Virus record (IMG/VR): IMGVR_UViG_3300045019_000153
Coordinates: 1-20,439 of that record
From: a virus
DNA length: 20,439 nucleotides
Reading direction: 5' to 3' (one strand)
The translations under genes and the position numbers were made by a program. This document shows positions 6,855 through 14,372 of this stretch, piece after piece; positions within the stretch are counted from its first letter, which is position 1; every line of letters starts with the position of its first letter. The notes below the pieces were generated by a model. The model worked only from the letters and a program-made list of their open reading frames with translations. It ran no database searches and was not told the DNA's origin.

Positions 6855-9194
6855 TTACTTGGCCATGAGGCCAGCAATGGAGCCAATCGCACCCATCGCC
6901 TGCGCACCGTTGTTCGTGTAGATTGGCTTAGTCTGTGTGCCGCTTGTGTTGTTGAAGCCGCCGCCATTGAGGATGTTGGCCTGATTAATGAGGCCGGTCC
7001 AAACAGCGTTCTGCTCGGCGTTCCACTTGTTGATGTCGTCCTGTAGGAACGCACCCTCACGCGCCTGCTGCGCCTGTCCCACGCCAAGTAGAGCCTGACT
7101 GTCCGCGTAGTCGTTCGCGCGTAGTCCCGGAGCCATACCGGCGGCCTGCAACTGCTGACCCACCTGCGCGTTCTGCGCAGCAGTCTGGCCGTTGGCAGCG
7201 TTCAACTGCACGCCGGCATTGCTGACCTTGTTCGCGAAGTCCTGATTTGCCATGTTGGCACCAGTGGTCATCGCGTTCATGCGGTTGGTGGTGTCGTACT
7301 TGTAGAGGTCGCCCAGCGCGTTCAGGTAGTTGAGGTTGTTGGTCTGCTGCGCAGCGCTCTGGTTGCCCAACTGGTTCGCCGCGCTCAGCCACAGGTTCGA
7401 AGCGTTGTTGCTGAGGTTGCCAGCGTTCAGCAGGGCAGCGTTATTGGTCTGCTGCTGCTGCGCGTCGATGTTGGCGACGTTCTGGCTGGCATTGATCATG
7501 TTCTTGGCAACGCTATCCGCGGTGCTGGCCTGACCAGCCAAAGCGTTCAAGCGCTGGCTCTGCTGGGTGTTGTCGATGTTGGCCCAGTTCTGGTTGGCCG
7601 AGATCGCGTTCTTCGTAGCGCTGTCCGAGAAGTTGCCCATGCCGGTGATGGCGTTGAGCCTGTTCTGCTGCTGCGCATTGTCGATGTTCGCCACGTTCTG
7701 GCTGGCGTTGACTGCGTTCTTGGCGATGCTGTCGGCGGTGCTACCCATGCCGGTGATCGCGTTGAGGCGAGCCTGCTGCTGCTGAGCATCGATGTTCGCG
7801 GCGTTCTGGTTCGCGGAGATGGCGTTCTTCGTGGCCGCATCGCTCGTGCTCGAAAGACCGGTGAGTGCGTTGAGACGTGCTGCCTGCTGGGCCTGATCCG
7901 TGCTGCTGAGGCTGTTGAGCGCGCTCTGCACGTTGCCAACGTTCTGGTTGTAGAAGTTGCCAATCGCGTTCTGAGCGTTCAACTGGTTGGTGCGCTCGTT
8001 ATTATAGTTGTTGTACATGATGTTGCCAGCATTGGTGGCCATGGCATTTGCCGTGGTCTTCTCCGCATCGTTGCGGAGGCTGGCGTAAGCACCCGAGCCG
8101 AGACGGCCCGCAGCAGCCATGCGGCTGTCGATGCCCGGGGCGATGCTGTTGTTGAACTGGTCAACGAAACTCTGGTTGGCGTTCTTTACCGCCTGATCCA
8201 AGTAGGGGTTGGCATTCAGGAAATCGCCATTGGCAGTGCTCTGCAGCATACTGGCCGCAGGGTTGCCGTTGTTGGCGAGGAACGACGCGAATGCCTGCTG
8301 AGCACCCAGCGCGCTGTTCGTATAGCCGGTGGCGTTCTGGAAGCCCGCGATAGCCGGGTTGTTGCCGGCAGTGCCCGCGAGGTTGCGAGCCTGATCCAGG
8401 CTGCCGTTGGTGTAGCCCGTCTGACCCTGGAACGCGGCGAGTGCCGGGTTGGTGTTGGCGAGCGCGGCCGCATCCTGCGCGAGACCGAGCCCACTATTCG
8501 TGTAGCCGGTCTGTCCCTTGAATGCGTCCACAGCGGGGTTGTAGCCAGCGGTACCAGCCAGGGCCGCCGCGCTGCTGCCAGCCGCGTTGGTGTAGCCGGT
8601 GGCATTGGCATAGCCTGCCTGTGCCGGGTTGCTACTGGCATTGGCCGCAGCCTGCTGAGCCAGCCCCATACCGGCGTTGGTGCCGTTGAGGCCGTTGTTC
8701 ATCAGCGCGTTGCCCGCGCTGTTGTTGATCGTGCCGGCTGCCGCTGCCGTGGCAGCCACACCGGGGTTATTCCACTGCGAGCCCGCCGCAAGCGCGTTCT
8801 GACCACCGAAGCCGTTGGCGAGGGCGCCATTGGCTACGCTGTTGACCATTCCCGAATACGGGTTGGCAGTTGGGTTCAGGCCCTGCTGTAGGCTCTCGTA
8901 GGTGCTCTTGGGCGTGCCATCGTAGGCACTGCCGGTCATCACACCGTTGGCCACGCCCTGAGCGTTGCCGTTGAGGACCGAGCCGTTACGGGCAATTGCC
9001 TCGATGTTCGCATAGGCGTCCTGTGTGGGCTTGCTCCAATCGATCACCGTGCTGTTCGGGTACGGTGCGGGAGCGCCGCTCTTACGAGCAGCCTCAGCGC
9101 TGGCGTAGAGATCAGCGTAGTAAGGCTGGGCGCCTGCCCACGGCTCAGTCTTCTGATTGCTTGTTACGGTTTCCGTGCGCGTACTGGTTCCCAT
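6855..9194 (-). CDS. Asn/Ala-rich internal/ejection-type protein with two tandem-repeat arrays, 779 aa
   Basis: The start ATG at 9194 follows AGGG within the stop region of the preceding gene (2-base gap). Residues 10-75 (TEPWAGAQPYYADLY, ... YPNSTVIDWSKPTQDAY) match the opening of many podoviral proteins annotated as internal or tail-tip. Residues 199-318 contain four units of exactly 30 residues, each starting TGYTN and containing an NPA motif. Residues 457-600 contain four units of exactly 36 residues with the core QNxANID, Gln-rich, then RLNAxxG. The C-terminus is Asn/Gln/Gly-rich and ends in a hydrophobic GAIGSIAGLMAK. Asn, Gln and Ala dominate and cysteine is absent. It is the first of three giant proteins in the likely ejection cassette. 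The specific job (pore, scaffold or DNA channel) is unknown. Confidence 0.65.
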   Translation of the reverse strand: MGTSTRTETVTSNQKTEPWAGAQPYYADLYASAEAARKSGAPAPYPNSTVIDWSKPTQDAYANIEAIARNGSVLNGNAQGVANGVMTGSAYDGTPKSTYESLQQGLNPTANPYSGMVNSVANGALANGFGGQNALAAGSQWNNPGVAATAAAAGTINNSAGNALMNNGLNGTNAGMGLAQQAAANASSNPAQAGYANATGYTNAAGSSAAALAGTAGYNPAVDAFKGQTGYTNSGLGLAQDAAALANTNPALAAFQGQTGYTNGSLDQARNLAGTAGNNPAIAGFQNATGYTNSALGAQQAFASFLANNGNPAASMLQSTANGDFLNANPYLDQAVKNANQSFVDQFNNSIAPGIDSRMAAAGRLGSGAYASLRNDAEKTTANAMATNAGNIMYNNYNNERTNQLNAQNAIGNFYNQNVGNVQSALNSLSSTDQAQQAARLNALTGLSSTSDAATKNAISANQNAANIDAQQQQARLNAITGMGSTADSIAKNAVNASQNVANIDNAQQQNRLNAITGMGNFSDSATKNAISANQNWANIDNTQQSQRLNALAGQASTADSVAKNMINASQNVANIDAQQQQTNNAALLNAGNLSNNASNLWLSAANQLGNQSAAQQTNNLNYLNALGDLYKYDTTNRMNAMTTGANMANQDFANKVSNAGVQLNAANGQTAAQNAQVGQQLQAAGMAPGLRANDYADSQALLGVGQAQQAREGAFLQDDINKWNAEQNAVWTGLINQANILNGGGFNNTSGTQTKPIYTNNGAQAMGAIGSIAGLMAK
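7395..7826 (-). repeat. Four tandem 108-bp units (36-aa repeats) in the 779-aa protein
   Basis: Residues 457-492, 493-528, 529-564 and 565-600 align without gaps. Conserved positions are Asn1, Ala/Ile2-3, Gln7-Asn8, Ala10-Asn11-Ile12-Asp13, a Gln run at 15-18, Arg20-Leu21-Asn22-Ala23 and a terminal Ala/Thr-Lys. The fourth unit diverges after its Gln run. A partial unit with QQAARLNALTG precedes the array at residues 435-456. The pattern predicts one long amphipathic helix bundle or coiled coil per unit. Confidence 0.85.
8241..8600 (-). repeat. Four tandem 90-bp units (30-aa repeats) in the 779-aa protein
   Basis: TGYTN begins at residues 199, 229, 259 and 289, exactly 30 apart. Units then show an Ala-rich helix with LxxAQ/LxQAR, an NPA(V/L/I) motif near unit position 21 and an aromatic FxGQ or FQNA ending. 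The fourth unit drifts after residue 305. A weaker unit with NPAQAGYANA precedes the first. The repeat differs in sequence and period from the 36-aa array further along the same protein. Confidence 0.85.
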
Positions 9195-9196
9195 GC

Positions 9197-9604
9197 TTAC
9201 CCTGCAATTCTTTTAATCAAGTTGGTTGACTGAAAATCGTATCCAAGCGGACGCAACGCCCGCTCCCAGCCACGACGACCGCTGAGGATGATTGAGGTGC
9301 AGCCTTGTTCTGCTGCCCACTGCTCAACTACCGGACCGGCGATGTGCTCGATTTCCGAGAGATCGCCGGCAGCAAGGAAAATGAAGAGGCTCTTGTTGAA
9401 TGGATTTTCGTTGATCTGCGTGACACCTGCGCTATTCGCGGTGCGCCACAACTGATAGTGGCCTCGGATCAGTTGCCCGATCAGCAGGGCTTCATTCACT
9501 CGTCCATCGCCGTGGGCAAGGGCTTCCAAGAGAATGTCGCGGCACTCAAGATAATCGGCTAGCAGAGCCTCCAAGCCATCAGCGTTGCAAAACTTTACGT
9601 TCAA
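9197..9604 (-). CDS. GNAT-like acetyltransferase-fold protein in the virion cassette
   Basis: 135 aa, starting at a TTG that overlaps the previous stop (TTGA), with GGTGG just upstream, which suggests translational coupling. The C-terminal SGRRGWERALRPLGYD and the preceding EIEHIAGPVVEQWAAEQGC resemble the short GNAT-fold proteins many podoviruses encode between tail and internal-protein genes. The acetyl-CoA-binding R/QxxGxG/A loop is not clear, so activity is uncertain. Such proteins could modify virion or host proteins or be structural relics. The family call rests on the tail-end motif and gene position. The alternative is an uncharacterised structural protein. Confidence 0.55.
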   Translation of the reverse strand: MNVKFCNADGLEALLADYLECRDILLEALAHGDGRVNEALLIGQLIRGHYQLWRTANSAGVTQINENPFNKSLFIFLAAGDLSEIEHIAGPVVEQWAAEQGCTSIILSGRRGWERALRPLGYDFQSTNLIKRIAG

Positions 9605-9900
9605 ACTGCCACCAAATAAGCGAATGTCCTGTCGGCCTGTGCAAGGTTACGGTGCGTGATAGTGAACGTACCGGGGCCATAAGCACTGATGAAGCAAGCG
9701 CCAGATGCCAGTTCCGCCGCTGCTGTGGGTGTCATGGGCGACAGCACAGCCGCGCTGTTGAAGCCCATGGGAAGTTCCGTCACCACGGTTTGGGTGGCGT
9801 TGATGGCAAGTGTTACCCTGCCTTTAACATTGGTCTTGCGCTCAAGCCGGTTTGTCTGATCGATAACCTGCTTGAGATCGCCATCTGCACGAGTTGCCAT
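9601..9900 (-). CDS. Small putative virion protein, 99 aa
   Basis: The ATG at 9900 lies nine bases after the stop of the tail-closure gene. A longer in-frame ATG at 10020 would overlap that gene by 112 bases and is rejected. A short helical N-terminus (DLKQVIDQTNRLERK) is followed by a beta-rich stretch. The end, GTFTITHRNLAQADRTFAYLV, is close to a motif I recall from small hypothetical structural proteins of podoviruses (TFxITHxNxAQxDRTFxY). No strong ribosome site is visible; ATAAATACCTGC precedes the start. It is probably a head or tail decoration component made with its neighbours. Function unknown. Confidence 0.7.
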   Translation of the reverse strand: MATRADGDLKQVIDQTNRLERKTNVKGRVTLAINATQTVVTELPMGFNSAAVLSPMTPTAAAELASGACFISAYGPGTFTITHRNLAQADRTFAYLVAV

Positions 9901-9908
9901 GCAGGTAT

Positions 9909-11411
9909 TTATCTTGAGCCCGTGGGAACCGCGTCGATTTCCAATCCCATCGCCATGCTCCAACCGCCGCTCAGCGTGAGGCGATAACGGTGGTAGCGGG
10001 CATCGCTGCGCAGAGGGCACCAGCCATTCACGTTGATGGTGCTGCCCGTGCCGTACATGCCGGTCTGCTGCGGTGTGACCTTACCGGCCACCTGCACCGT
10101 GACATCGGCTCGACCGTGCACCTTGGGGCTTACGCCGCGCACGAGAGCCCTATCGCCCTGCACGCCTTGGATTTGCTGAGCCAGCAGCGCAGCCGTTGGG
10201 TACTCGCCGGTCTCGATGGTGGCGAGCATGCTGGGACCGCTGAACGAGTAGATCGTGCCTCGGTCGTTCATGGCGGCGAGGAACGCCCGACCACCGGCCC
10301 ACACAGGGCTGTCCAGAGAAGCCGGTACAGCATCGAGGCTGCCGTAGCGGTCCAGCGCTGCCAACGTCTCGGGAAGGCTGAGGCTGTTAAACAGGAACTG
10401 CACTGGGCTTGCGCCCGTGCTCCATGCGCCCGTGTCGTAGTTGAAGATGAGCAGTTGGTCGGGCGTGAGATCGTAACTGTCGATGCTGGCATAGAGCCAA
10501 ATCACCAGTTTGTTATGCGGATCGATGCTCACGGTCATGCGGTCAAAGCCGGCCTGATTGCTGTTGGCCTTGAACCAAGCGTCAATCTTGCCCTTACCGA
10601 TGGGGTTGAGTTTGTCGTTCTCCATCATGTAGAAGCCATCTTCTCCGTAGAAGAAGATTTTGCCGTCCGCACTGATCACGCTTTGCGGGATCGCGCATCC
10701 TTTGTTCTGGTAGATTGTCTTGAACTCGAAGATGGCAGGCGAGCCCACATAGACCATTTTCACGATCTGGCTCTCGAGCAGCACGGTGCCCTCTTCACCG
10801 CCGATAACAGCCTGCACCGGGCCACCGCCTAGGATGTCCTGAAAGTCTGCCTGCGTGGTGGCGCTGAAGTTCCAATCCATGGGGTTGCCGATGGCGCTCC
10901 AACGAACCCGATAGGGAACGGCACCGTCGAAGGCATCGAAGGTATTTCCGACGAGCACGAAGTCGCGCAGCGTGGTCACGTATCGGGCCTTCACCAGCGT
11001 GGTGAGGTCGCCGAATCGGGTGCCCGTGGTGGCGTTGATGTACTGAGGCGGATCGCTGTAGTTGGTGCCCACCACGAGCCCATAGGCTTCTGTGAAGCGC
11101 CAACCCTCGATCTCGGCCGTGTTGTAGCCGGCCGGGCGGCTGATGTCGGTCCAGTTGGCTGTGCCGGGGTCCTGGGTGAACAGTTTGCGCTGGCTGGCCG
11201 CGTAGACGTGGGCGTTGCGCAGGTTGTCCAGCAGCGAGATAGCCGCGTAGGGGCGGCTGGGCAGGCTCGTAGGAGCATACTGCTCAGGGCTCGGGAACGG
11301 CTTGTAGAATGGGCCGCTGCCGGGGATCACGTTGTGGGCGCGGGTAACGCCGGGATTGTTGAGCGCGGGCTGGTCGGGCAGCCATTCACCGAACGGCACA
11401 TTGAGGCTCAT
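9909..11411 (-). CDS. P22 gp10-like packaged-DNA stabilisation / tail accessory protein
   Basis: 500 aa, close to the length of P22 gp10 (about 470). Many short beta strands repeat with Trp/Tyr/Phe and turns such as YSDPPQYINATTG, GNTFDAFDGAVPYRVRWS, GGEEGTVLLESQIVKM and YGEDGFYMM, consistent with a beta-propeller-like fold. VRWSAIGNPMDWNF is characteristic of this family. In P22 this protein binds the adaptor under the portal and closes the DNA channel. The ATG overlaps the stop of the adaptor gene (ATGA), as expected for two parts made in fixed ratio. The C-terminal ~100 residues form an additional beta-rich region (VHGRADVTVQVAG...). The assignment is by family resemblance and synteny. Confidence 0.78.
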   Translation of the reverse strand: MSLNVPFGEWLPDQPALNNPGVTRAHNVIPGSGPFYKPFPSPEQYAPTSLPSRPYAAISLLDNLRNAHVYAASQRKLFTQDPGTANWTDISRPAGYNTAEIEGWRFTEAYGLVVGTNYSDPPQYINATTGTRFGDLTTLVKARYVTTLRDFVLVGNTFDAFDGAVPYRVRWSAIGNPMDWNFSATTQADFQDILGGGPVQAVIGGEEGTVLLESQIVKMVYVGSPAIFEFKTIYQNKGCAIPQSVISADGKIFFYGEDGFYMMENDKLNPIGKGKIDAWFKANSNQAGFDRMTVSIDPHNKLVIWLYASIDSYDLTPDQLLIFNYDTGAWSTGASPVQFLFNSLSLPETLAALDRYGSLDAVPASLDSPVWAGGRAFLAAMNDRGTIYSFSGPSMLATIETGEYPTAALLAQQIQGVQGDRALVRGVSPKVHGRADVTVQVAGKVTPQQTGMYGTGSTINVNGWCPLRSDARYHRYRLTLSGGWSMAMGLEIDAVPTGSR

Positions 11412-11995
11412 GCGAACCTCCGTGTCTGCAAGGTGCTGCCGCTGAAGGAGCCACGAGCGTGATCCGCTGCGAGGTTGCCCAGTGCAACGCCCAGCAGGGT
11501 GGCGTAACTGGCCTGCTTCTCCTGATCCTGTGCCCAGATCGCGTACTCAACGAGCACCGCATAGAGGTACACATCGGGGAAGGTGCTCAGCAGCCAGTTC
11601 GTGGGGGTGGCCTCGGTGAGCGCTGGCACGCGGGCATAGTAGGTGAGCGCCACGACCAAATCCTTGGCCGGGCGGCTCTGCAACCGGATGGTGCTGCCCA
11701 CGATCGCGTATTGCTCGGTTTCGCCAGGGGTGGCGTTGAGCGCGTCGATGCTAGCCAGGGTGAGCGGCTTGTGGTTCACTTTTAGTGAGCGGCCTTCTTG
11801 GAAGTCCGCAGGCAGCGGGAACGAAGCCGCATCCCGTGCGACCGCGATCTCGACGTGCTTCTCGCTCAGTCGATGTTTCACGCTGCTGGCGAACTTGCTC
11901 TCAGCCAGGGCGATCAGCGTGTTAATGGGCAGATCACTGCGGACGGTGTAGTCGGCTACAGCAGCCTTGAGTTCGAGGATATTCGCCAGGGCCAT
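11408..11995 (-). CDS. Head-to-tail adaptor (P22 gp4-like)
   Basis: 195 aa, slightly longer than P22 gp4 (166 aa). The N-terminal helical segment (ANILELKAAVADYTVRSDL, INTLIALAESKFASSVK) and the central beta part with FPLPADFQEGRSLKV and the PAKDLVVALTYYARVPAL segment are typical of podoviral gp4-type or connector proteins. The C-terminal helices include FPDVYLYAVLVEYAIWAQD. It would bind the portal after packaging and carry the tail-closure protein encoded next, with which it shares ATGA. It begins two bases after the 100-aa gene. The residual doubt is which adaptor subfamily it belongs to. Confidence 0.75.
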   Translation of the reverse strand: MALANILELKAAVADYTVRSDLPINTLIALAESKFASSVKHRLSEKHVEIAVARDAASFPLPADFQEGRSLKVNHKPLTLASIDALNATPGETEQYAIVGSTIRLQSRPAKDLVVALTYYARVPALTEATPTNWLLSTFPDVYLYAVLVEYAIWAQDQEKQASYATLLGVALGNLAADHARGSFSGSTLQTRRFA

Positions 11996-11997
11996 GC

Positions 11998-12300
11998 TTA
12001 CACCTTCAAAGTGTTGGTGCGCAGGTGTTGGAAGTCGCTGTCGTTCAGGCGACGCTTGAATGCTGCATCGTCATCGAGGATGCCTTGCTTCTGCCAATCC
12101 CAATACATGCCGGTCGGGATGGTGGCCACTTGGACCATTTCGCCAAGGCCGCTGCTCTTACTGAAACTGGCCTGAGCGCTCTTGTTGGCGTCCAGTACCG
12201 CATCGACCTTCCACTCGGTTTCGATGATGAGGTGTTCGCCGGTACGGATAAACCAAACGCGCTTATCGGGAGTGTCCTCCCATAGGATCTTCTCGCTCAC
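11998..12300 (-). CDS. Small phage protein of unknown function, 100 aa
   Basis: It starts with GTG at 12300, supported by AGGTG five bases upstream, and is the first gene after the capsid terminator. The sequence contains KILWEDTPDKRVWFIRTGEHLIIETEW, likely a beta hairpin, and ends with WDWQKQGILDDDAAFKRRLND, charged helix. No membrane segment or catalytic motif is seen. Conserved small proteins at this spot between capsid and adaptor are common in podoviruses, so a head-completion or assembly role is plausible but inferred. Confidence 0.72.
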   Translation of the reverse strand: MSEKILWEDTPDKRVWFIRTGEHLIIETEWKVDAVLDANKSAQASFSKSSGLGEMVQVATIPTGMYWDWQKQGILDDDAAFKRRLNDSDFQHLRTNTLKV

Positions 12301-12321
12301 TGAAACACCTGCAATATGAAA

Positions 12322-12358
12322 TCAAATAAAAATGGGGAGAGCCCAAACGGCTCTCCCC
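12322..12358 (-). terminator. Strong intrinsic terminator directly after the major capsid gene
   Basis: On the minus strand GGGGAGAGCC, a 5-base loop (GTTTG) and GGCTCTCCCC form a perfect 10-bp stem (12334-12358), followed by ATTTTTATTTGAT. It lies 14 bases after the capsid stop and just before the 100-aa gene. Partial termination here would give more capsid mRNA than mRNA for the genes downstream. This is the same logic as the T7 terminator after gene 10, although the sequences are unrelated. Confidence 0.9.
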
Positions 12359-12371
12359 GCCCCATCAATGA

Positions 12372-13307
12372 TTAGGGCTGAACGTCTGCAATCTTGGCGT
12401 TGCCGAGTTCGTTCTTGCTCTCCAGGGTCCACTCGGTGAGCAGTGCCTTGCGGTCTGCGTCCGAGGTCTTGGCGAGGTCTTCGGTCTTCATCGCACGCAG
12501 CGTTGCGATGGCCCACAGGCTGGGATCGAACAGGATCACAGTGCGGGTGCGCATGTAGCGGTACGGGATGATCTCGTGGCGGCCGAAATCGCTCACGTAC
12601 ACGTCAACGCCAGCAGTGACGGTCTGGTCCTTGCTGAGGGTGTACTTGGTGGCGTTGCCGGTGAAGCCCGAGATGGCCTGCTTGAGAGCCGGGCCAACGA
12701 TGACCTTCTTGATGTCACCGCCGTTGGTCCATGCCTTCTGGATGCCATCGCGGAACATGGCCTCGGTGAGGGTGCGTGCGGTGCCATCGGTGGGGGCAGC
12801 AACAGTGCCGGCGCTGTAGCCGGGAGTTGCACCACCAGTGCCAGCGAGCACGTTGGTAGCAATCCAACTCTCCATGCCGGCGCTGCGACGAGCAACACCA
12901 GCACCGCCCGGATCGCTGGCGCTATTGCCGACGATGGCAGCCTCGATGTCACGCTTGAGTTCCACGCCGGCCTTGGCGACCTGACGACCGAACTCGTTGT
13001 TGGTGCCTGCGGTGTTCACGGCCTGGACGGTGCCGCTCACGTTGATCACCTTCTGGCTGATCTGGGTGTAGTTGCCCAGACGCACCGGGGTGGTCAGCGC
13101 AGTGTCCACGAACTCGGCGCCCTCGGCCACAGCGTTGCCAGCGTTGGCAGCGTTCAGGGTCTCGGTCAGGAACTCGTGACGGGTGTTGGTTGCCTTCTTC
13201 TTTTCGAGCAGGCTGTAAACCGGGGTCTCCTCGGGGGAGATGTTGTTGATCACATTTGCGAGGTCTTCACGGACGTGAAGAACGTTGCTGGTAACGAGAG
13301 TGGCCAT
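12372..13307 (-). CDS. Major capsid protein, HK97 fold (SU10/DUF5309-like)
   Basis: 311 aa. The start is supported by AAGGAG seven bases upstream. The N-terminus (LHVREDLANVINNISPEETPVYSLL) and the following RHEFLTETLNAAN match the SU10-type coat family. TTPVRLGNYTQISQKVINVSGT is the typical E-loop/P-domain entry. KRDIEAAIVGNSAS and GGDIKKVIVGPALKQAISGF are A/P-domain hallmarks, and the C-terminus holds a GRHEIIPYRYM strand and FDPSLWAIATLR. It follows the scaffold gene after a 38-base gap and is itself followed by a terminator, as expected for the most abundant virion protein. No N-terminal protease-cleaved delta region is evident, which agrees with a separate scaffold. Confidence 0.87.
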   Translation of the reverse strand: MATLVTSNVLHVREDLANVINNISPEETPVYSLLEKKKATNTRHEFLTETLNAANAGNAVAEGAEFVDTALTTPVRLGNYTQISQKVINVSGTVQAVNTAGTNNEFGRQVAKAGVELKRDIEAAIVGNSASDPGGAGVARRSAGMESWIATNVLAGTGGATPGYSAGTVAAPTDGTARTLTEAMFRDGIQKAWTNGGDIKKVIVGPALKQAISGFTGNATKYTLSKDQTVTAGVDVYVSDFGRHEIIPYRYMRTRTVILFDPSLWAIATLRAMKTEDLAKTSDADRKALLTEWTLESKNELGNAKIADVQP

Positions 13308-13331
13308 TTGCTGGCTCCTTATTATTGGGCT

Positions 13332-13351
13332 CTCTAATTCTTGTGTTAGAG
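13332..13351 (-). other. Hairpin spanning the scaffold stop codon, ahead of the capsid gene
   Basis: CTCTAA (13332-13337) and TTAGAG (13346-13351) are perfect inverse complements with an 8-base spacer, and the scaffold TAA lies inside one arm. No T-run follows in the leftward direction; AATAATAAGGAG with the capsid ribosome site comes next. It may affect translational coupling or be an RNA processing point that raises capsid yield. Confidence 0.4.
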
Positions 13352-14338
13352 TAGCCTGCTGATGATGCTTGCAGCGTCATCGACACTGCCGGTTCGTTTG
13401 AGACGCGCCATCTGGTTCTTGTGATCAGTCTGTGCGAGCGTTGCCTTGCCGGTGGTGACACCGGGCTTTGCCAGCGGAGGCTTGCTTGCCACTGCCTGTA
13501 GGGTCTTGGGCTCCTGTGCCTTCATGCGACGAAAACGCATTGCGTCGTACATGAGGCTGAAAAGCCTAGCATCCGTCACCTGCTGCAACAGTTCTTCGGG
13601 CAAACCCACCTCGTTAACGGCGAAGTTGACCAATTCTGTGCTTGCGGGCGAAACTTTACCCTCAGCAGTACGGGCAAACTCAGGGTGCATGTGCACCAAG
13701 TTATTGTATGCCTCTGCCTGTGCCTGAGCGATTGCTGCCTGACGCTGAGCGTTGGCTGCCTGCTCGTGCTGTGCGCGCAACTGCCTGACCGCGTTGAGGT
13801 CAGATAGACGCTTGTTCCACGCTTCCTTCTCGACCGCGTATTGAGCCGGGTTGTCCTCGGCCAACTGCTGCCAATTGGGTTCCTGTGGGAAGTGGTCACG
13901 CAAGTTCTGCTCCACAGTGGAGAGGTACTGCATGGCCTGCGCATTCAGTTCTGCTCGAACCTGACTTTCGGCGTGCTGGCGCTGTTGTGCCAGTTCCTGG
14001 GTCTTGCGCGTATAGTCCGACTGGCGAAGGTAGCCGCTCTTGAGGTCTTTGACCTTGACGCGCTCTCCGTTCACCTCAACCTCGGTGTCCTCACTAATCG
14101 TGTGGGTCTCGGTTGCTTCGGGCTCTGCGTCCTCGGTGGGCTGCTCTACCTCGTCGGTATCCGTTTCCGGGTGTACCTCGGTGGCGTCTGCATCCTCGTG
14201 GGACGGTACTTCAGCCTCAACGGCCGTGGTTTCAGCATCAGCAGCATCGTCGTTACCGAACAATGCAGTGATCTGGCTTGCTGCCTCGGGCAGCGAAAGA
14301 CTTGCAGTCCCCTCAGCGGGGTTATTGCTGTCTGACAT
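13346..14338 (-). CDS. Capsid scaffolding protein
   Basis: 330 aa, start preceded by GGGGGAA. The first ~100 residues are strongly acidic (repeated Glu/Asp/Thr). Around 115-140, GYLRQSDYTRKTQELAQQR begins a long Gln/Ala/Arg helical region (to ~215) expected to be coiled coil. The C-terminal stretch MARLKRTGSVDDAASIISRLL is the basic/amphipathic coat-binding end typical of T7-like and related podoviral scaffolds. It lies between portal and capsid genes, the standard position. It would guide procapsid assembly and be lost on DNA packaging. Confidence 0.85.
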   Translation of the reverse strand: MSDSNNPAEGTASLSLPEAASQITALFGNDDAADAETTAVEAEVPSHEDADATEVHPETDTDEVEQPTEDAEPEATETHTISEDTEVEVNGERVKVKDLKSGYLRQSDYTRKTQELAQQRQHAESQVRAELNAQAMQYLSTVEQNLRDHFPQEPNWQQLAEDNPAQYAVEKEAWNKRLSDLNAVRQLRAQHEQAANAQRQAAIAQAQAEAYNNLVHMHPEFARTAEGKVSPASTELVNFAVNEVGLPEELLQQVTDARLFSLMYDAMRFRRMKAQEPKTLQAVASKPPLAKPGVTTGKATLAQTDHKNQMARLKRTGSVDDAASIISRLL

Positions 14339-14372
14339 CGGTTCCCCCGATTGTTATTTGTTGCTGTTCTAT

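Noticed and set aside
5262-7046. 594-codon plus-strand open frame
   Set aside because: It lies antisense to the 532-aa gene and the end of the 779-aa gene, which have clear ribosome sites and phage features. Its product is low-complexity Arg/Gly/Ser/His/Ala sequence typical of a GC-rich shadow frame.
7395-8600. CRISPR-like array
   Set aside because: The periodicity is in frame and protein-level, with no identical direct repeats separated by unique spacers; it is an in-gene amino-acid repeat.
9901-10020. Upstream ATG extending the 99-aa gene by 40 codons
   Set aside because: The extension is an out-of-frame shadow of the tail-closure gene with Arg/Pro/His-rich sequence. The ATG at 9900 lies just after that gene's stop.
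9990-10832. 280-codon plus-strand open frame
   Set aside because: Antisense to the tail-closure gene, whose length and motifs fit the P22 gp10 family; the plus frame shows His/Ala/Val-rich shadow composition.
12576-13337. 253-codon plus-strand open frame over the capsid gene
   Set aside because: The opposite strand encodes a convincing HK97-fold capsid protein with a strong ribosome site.
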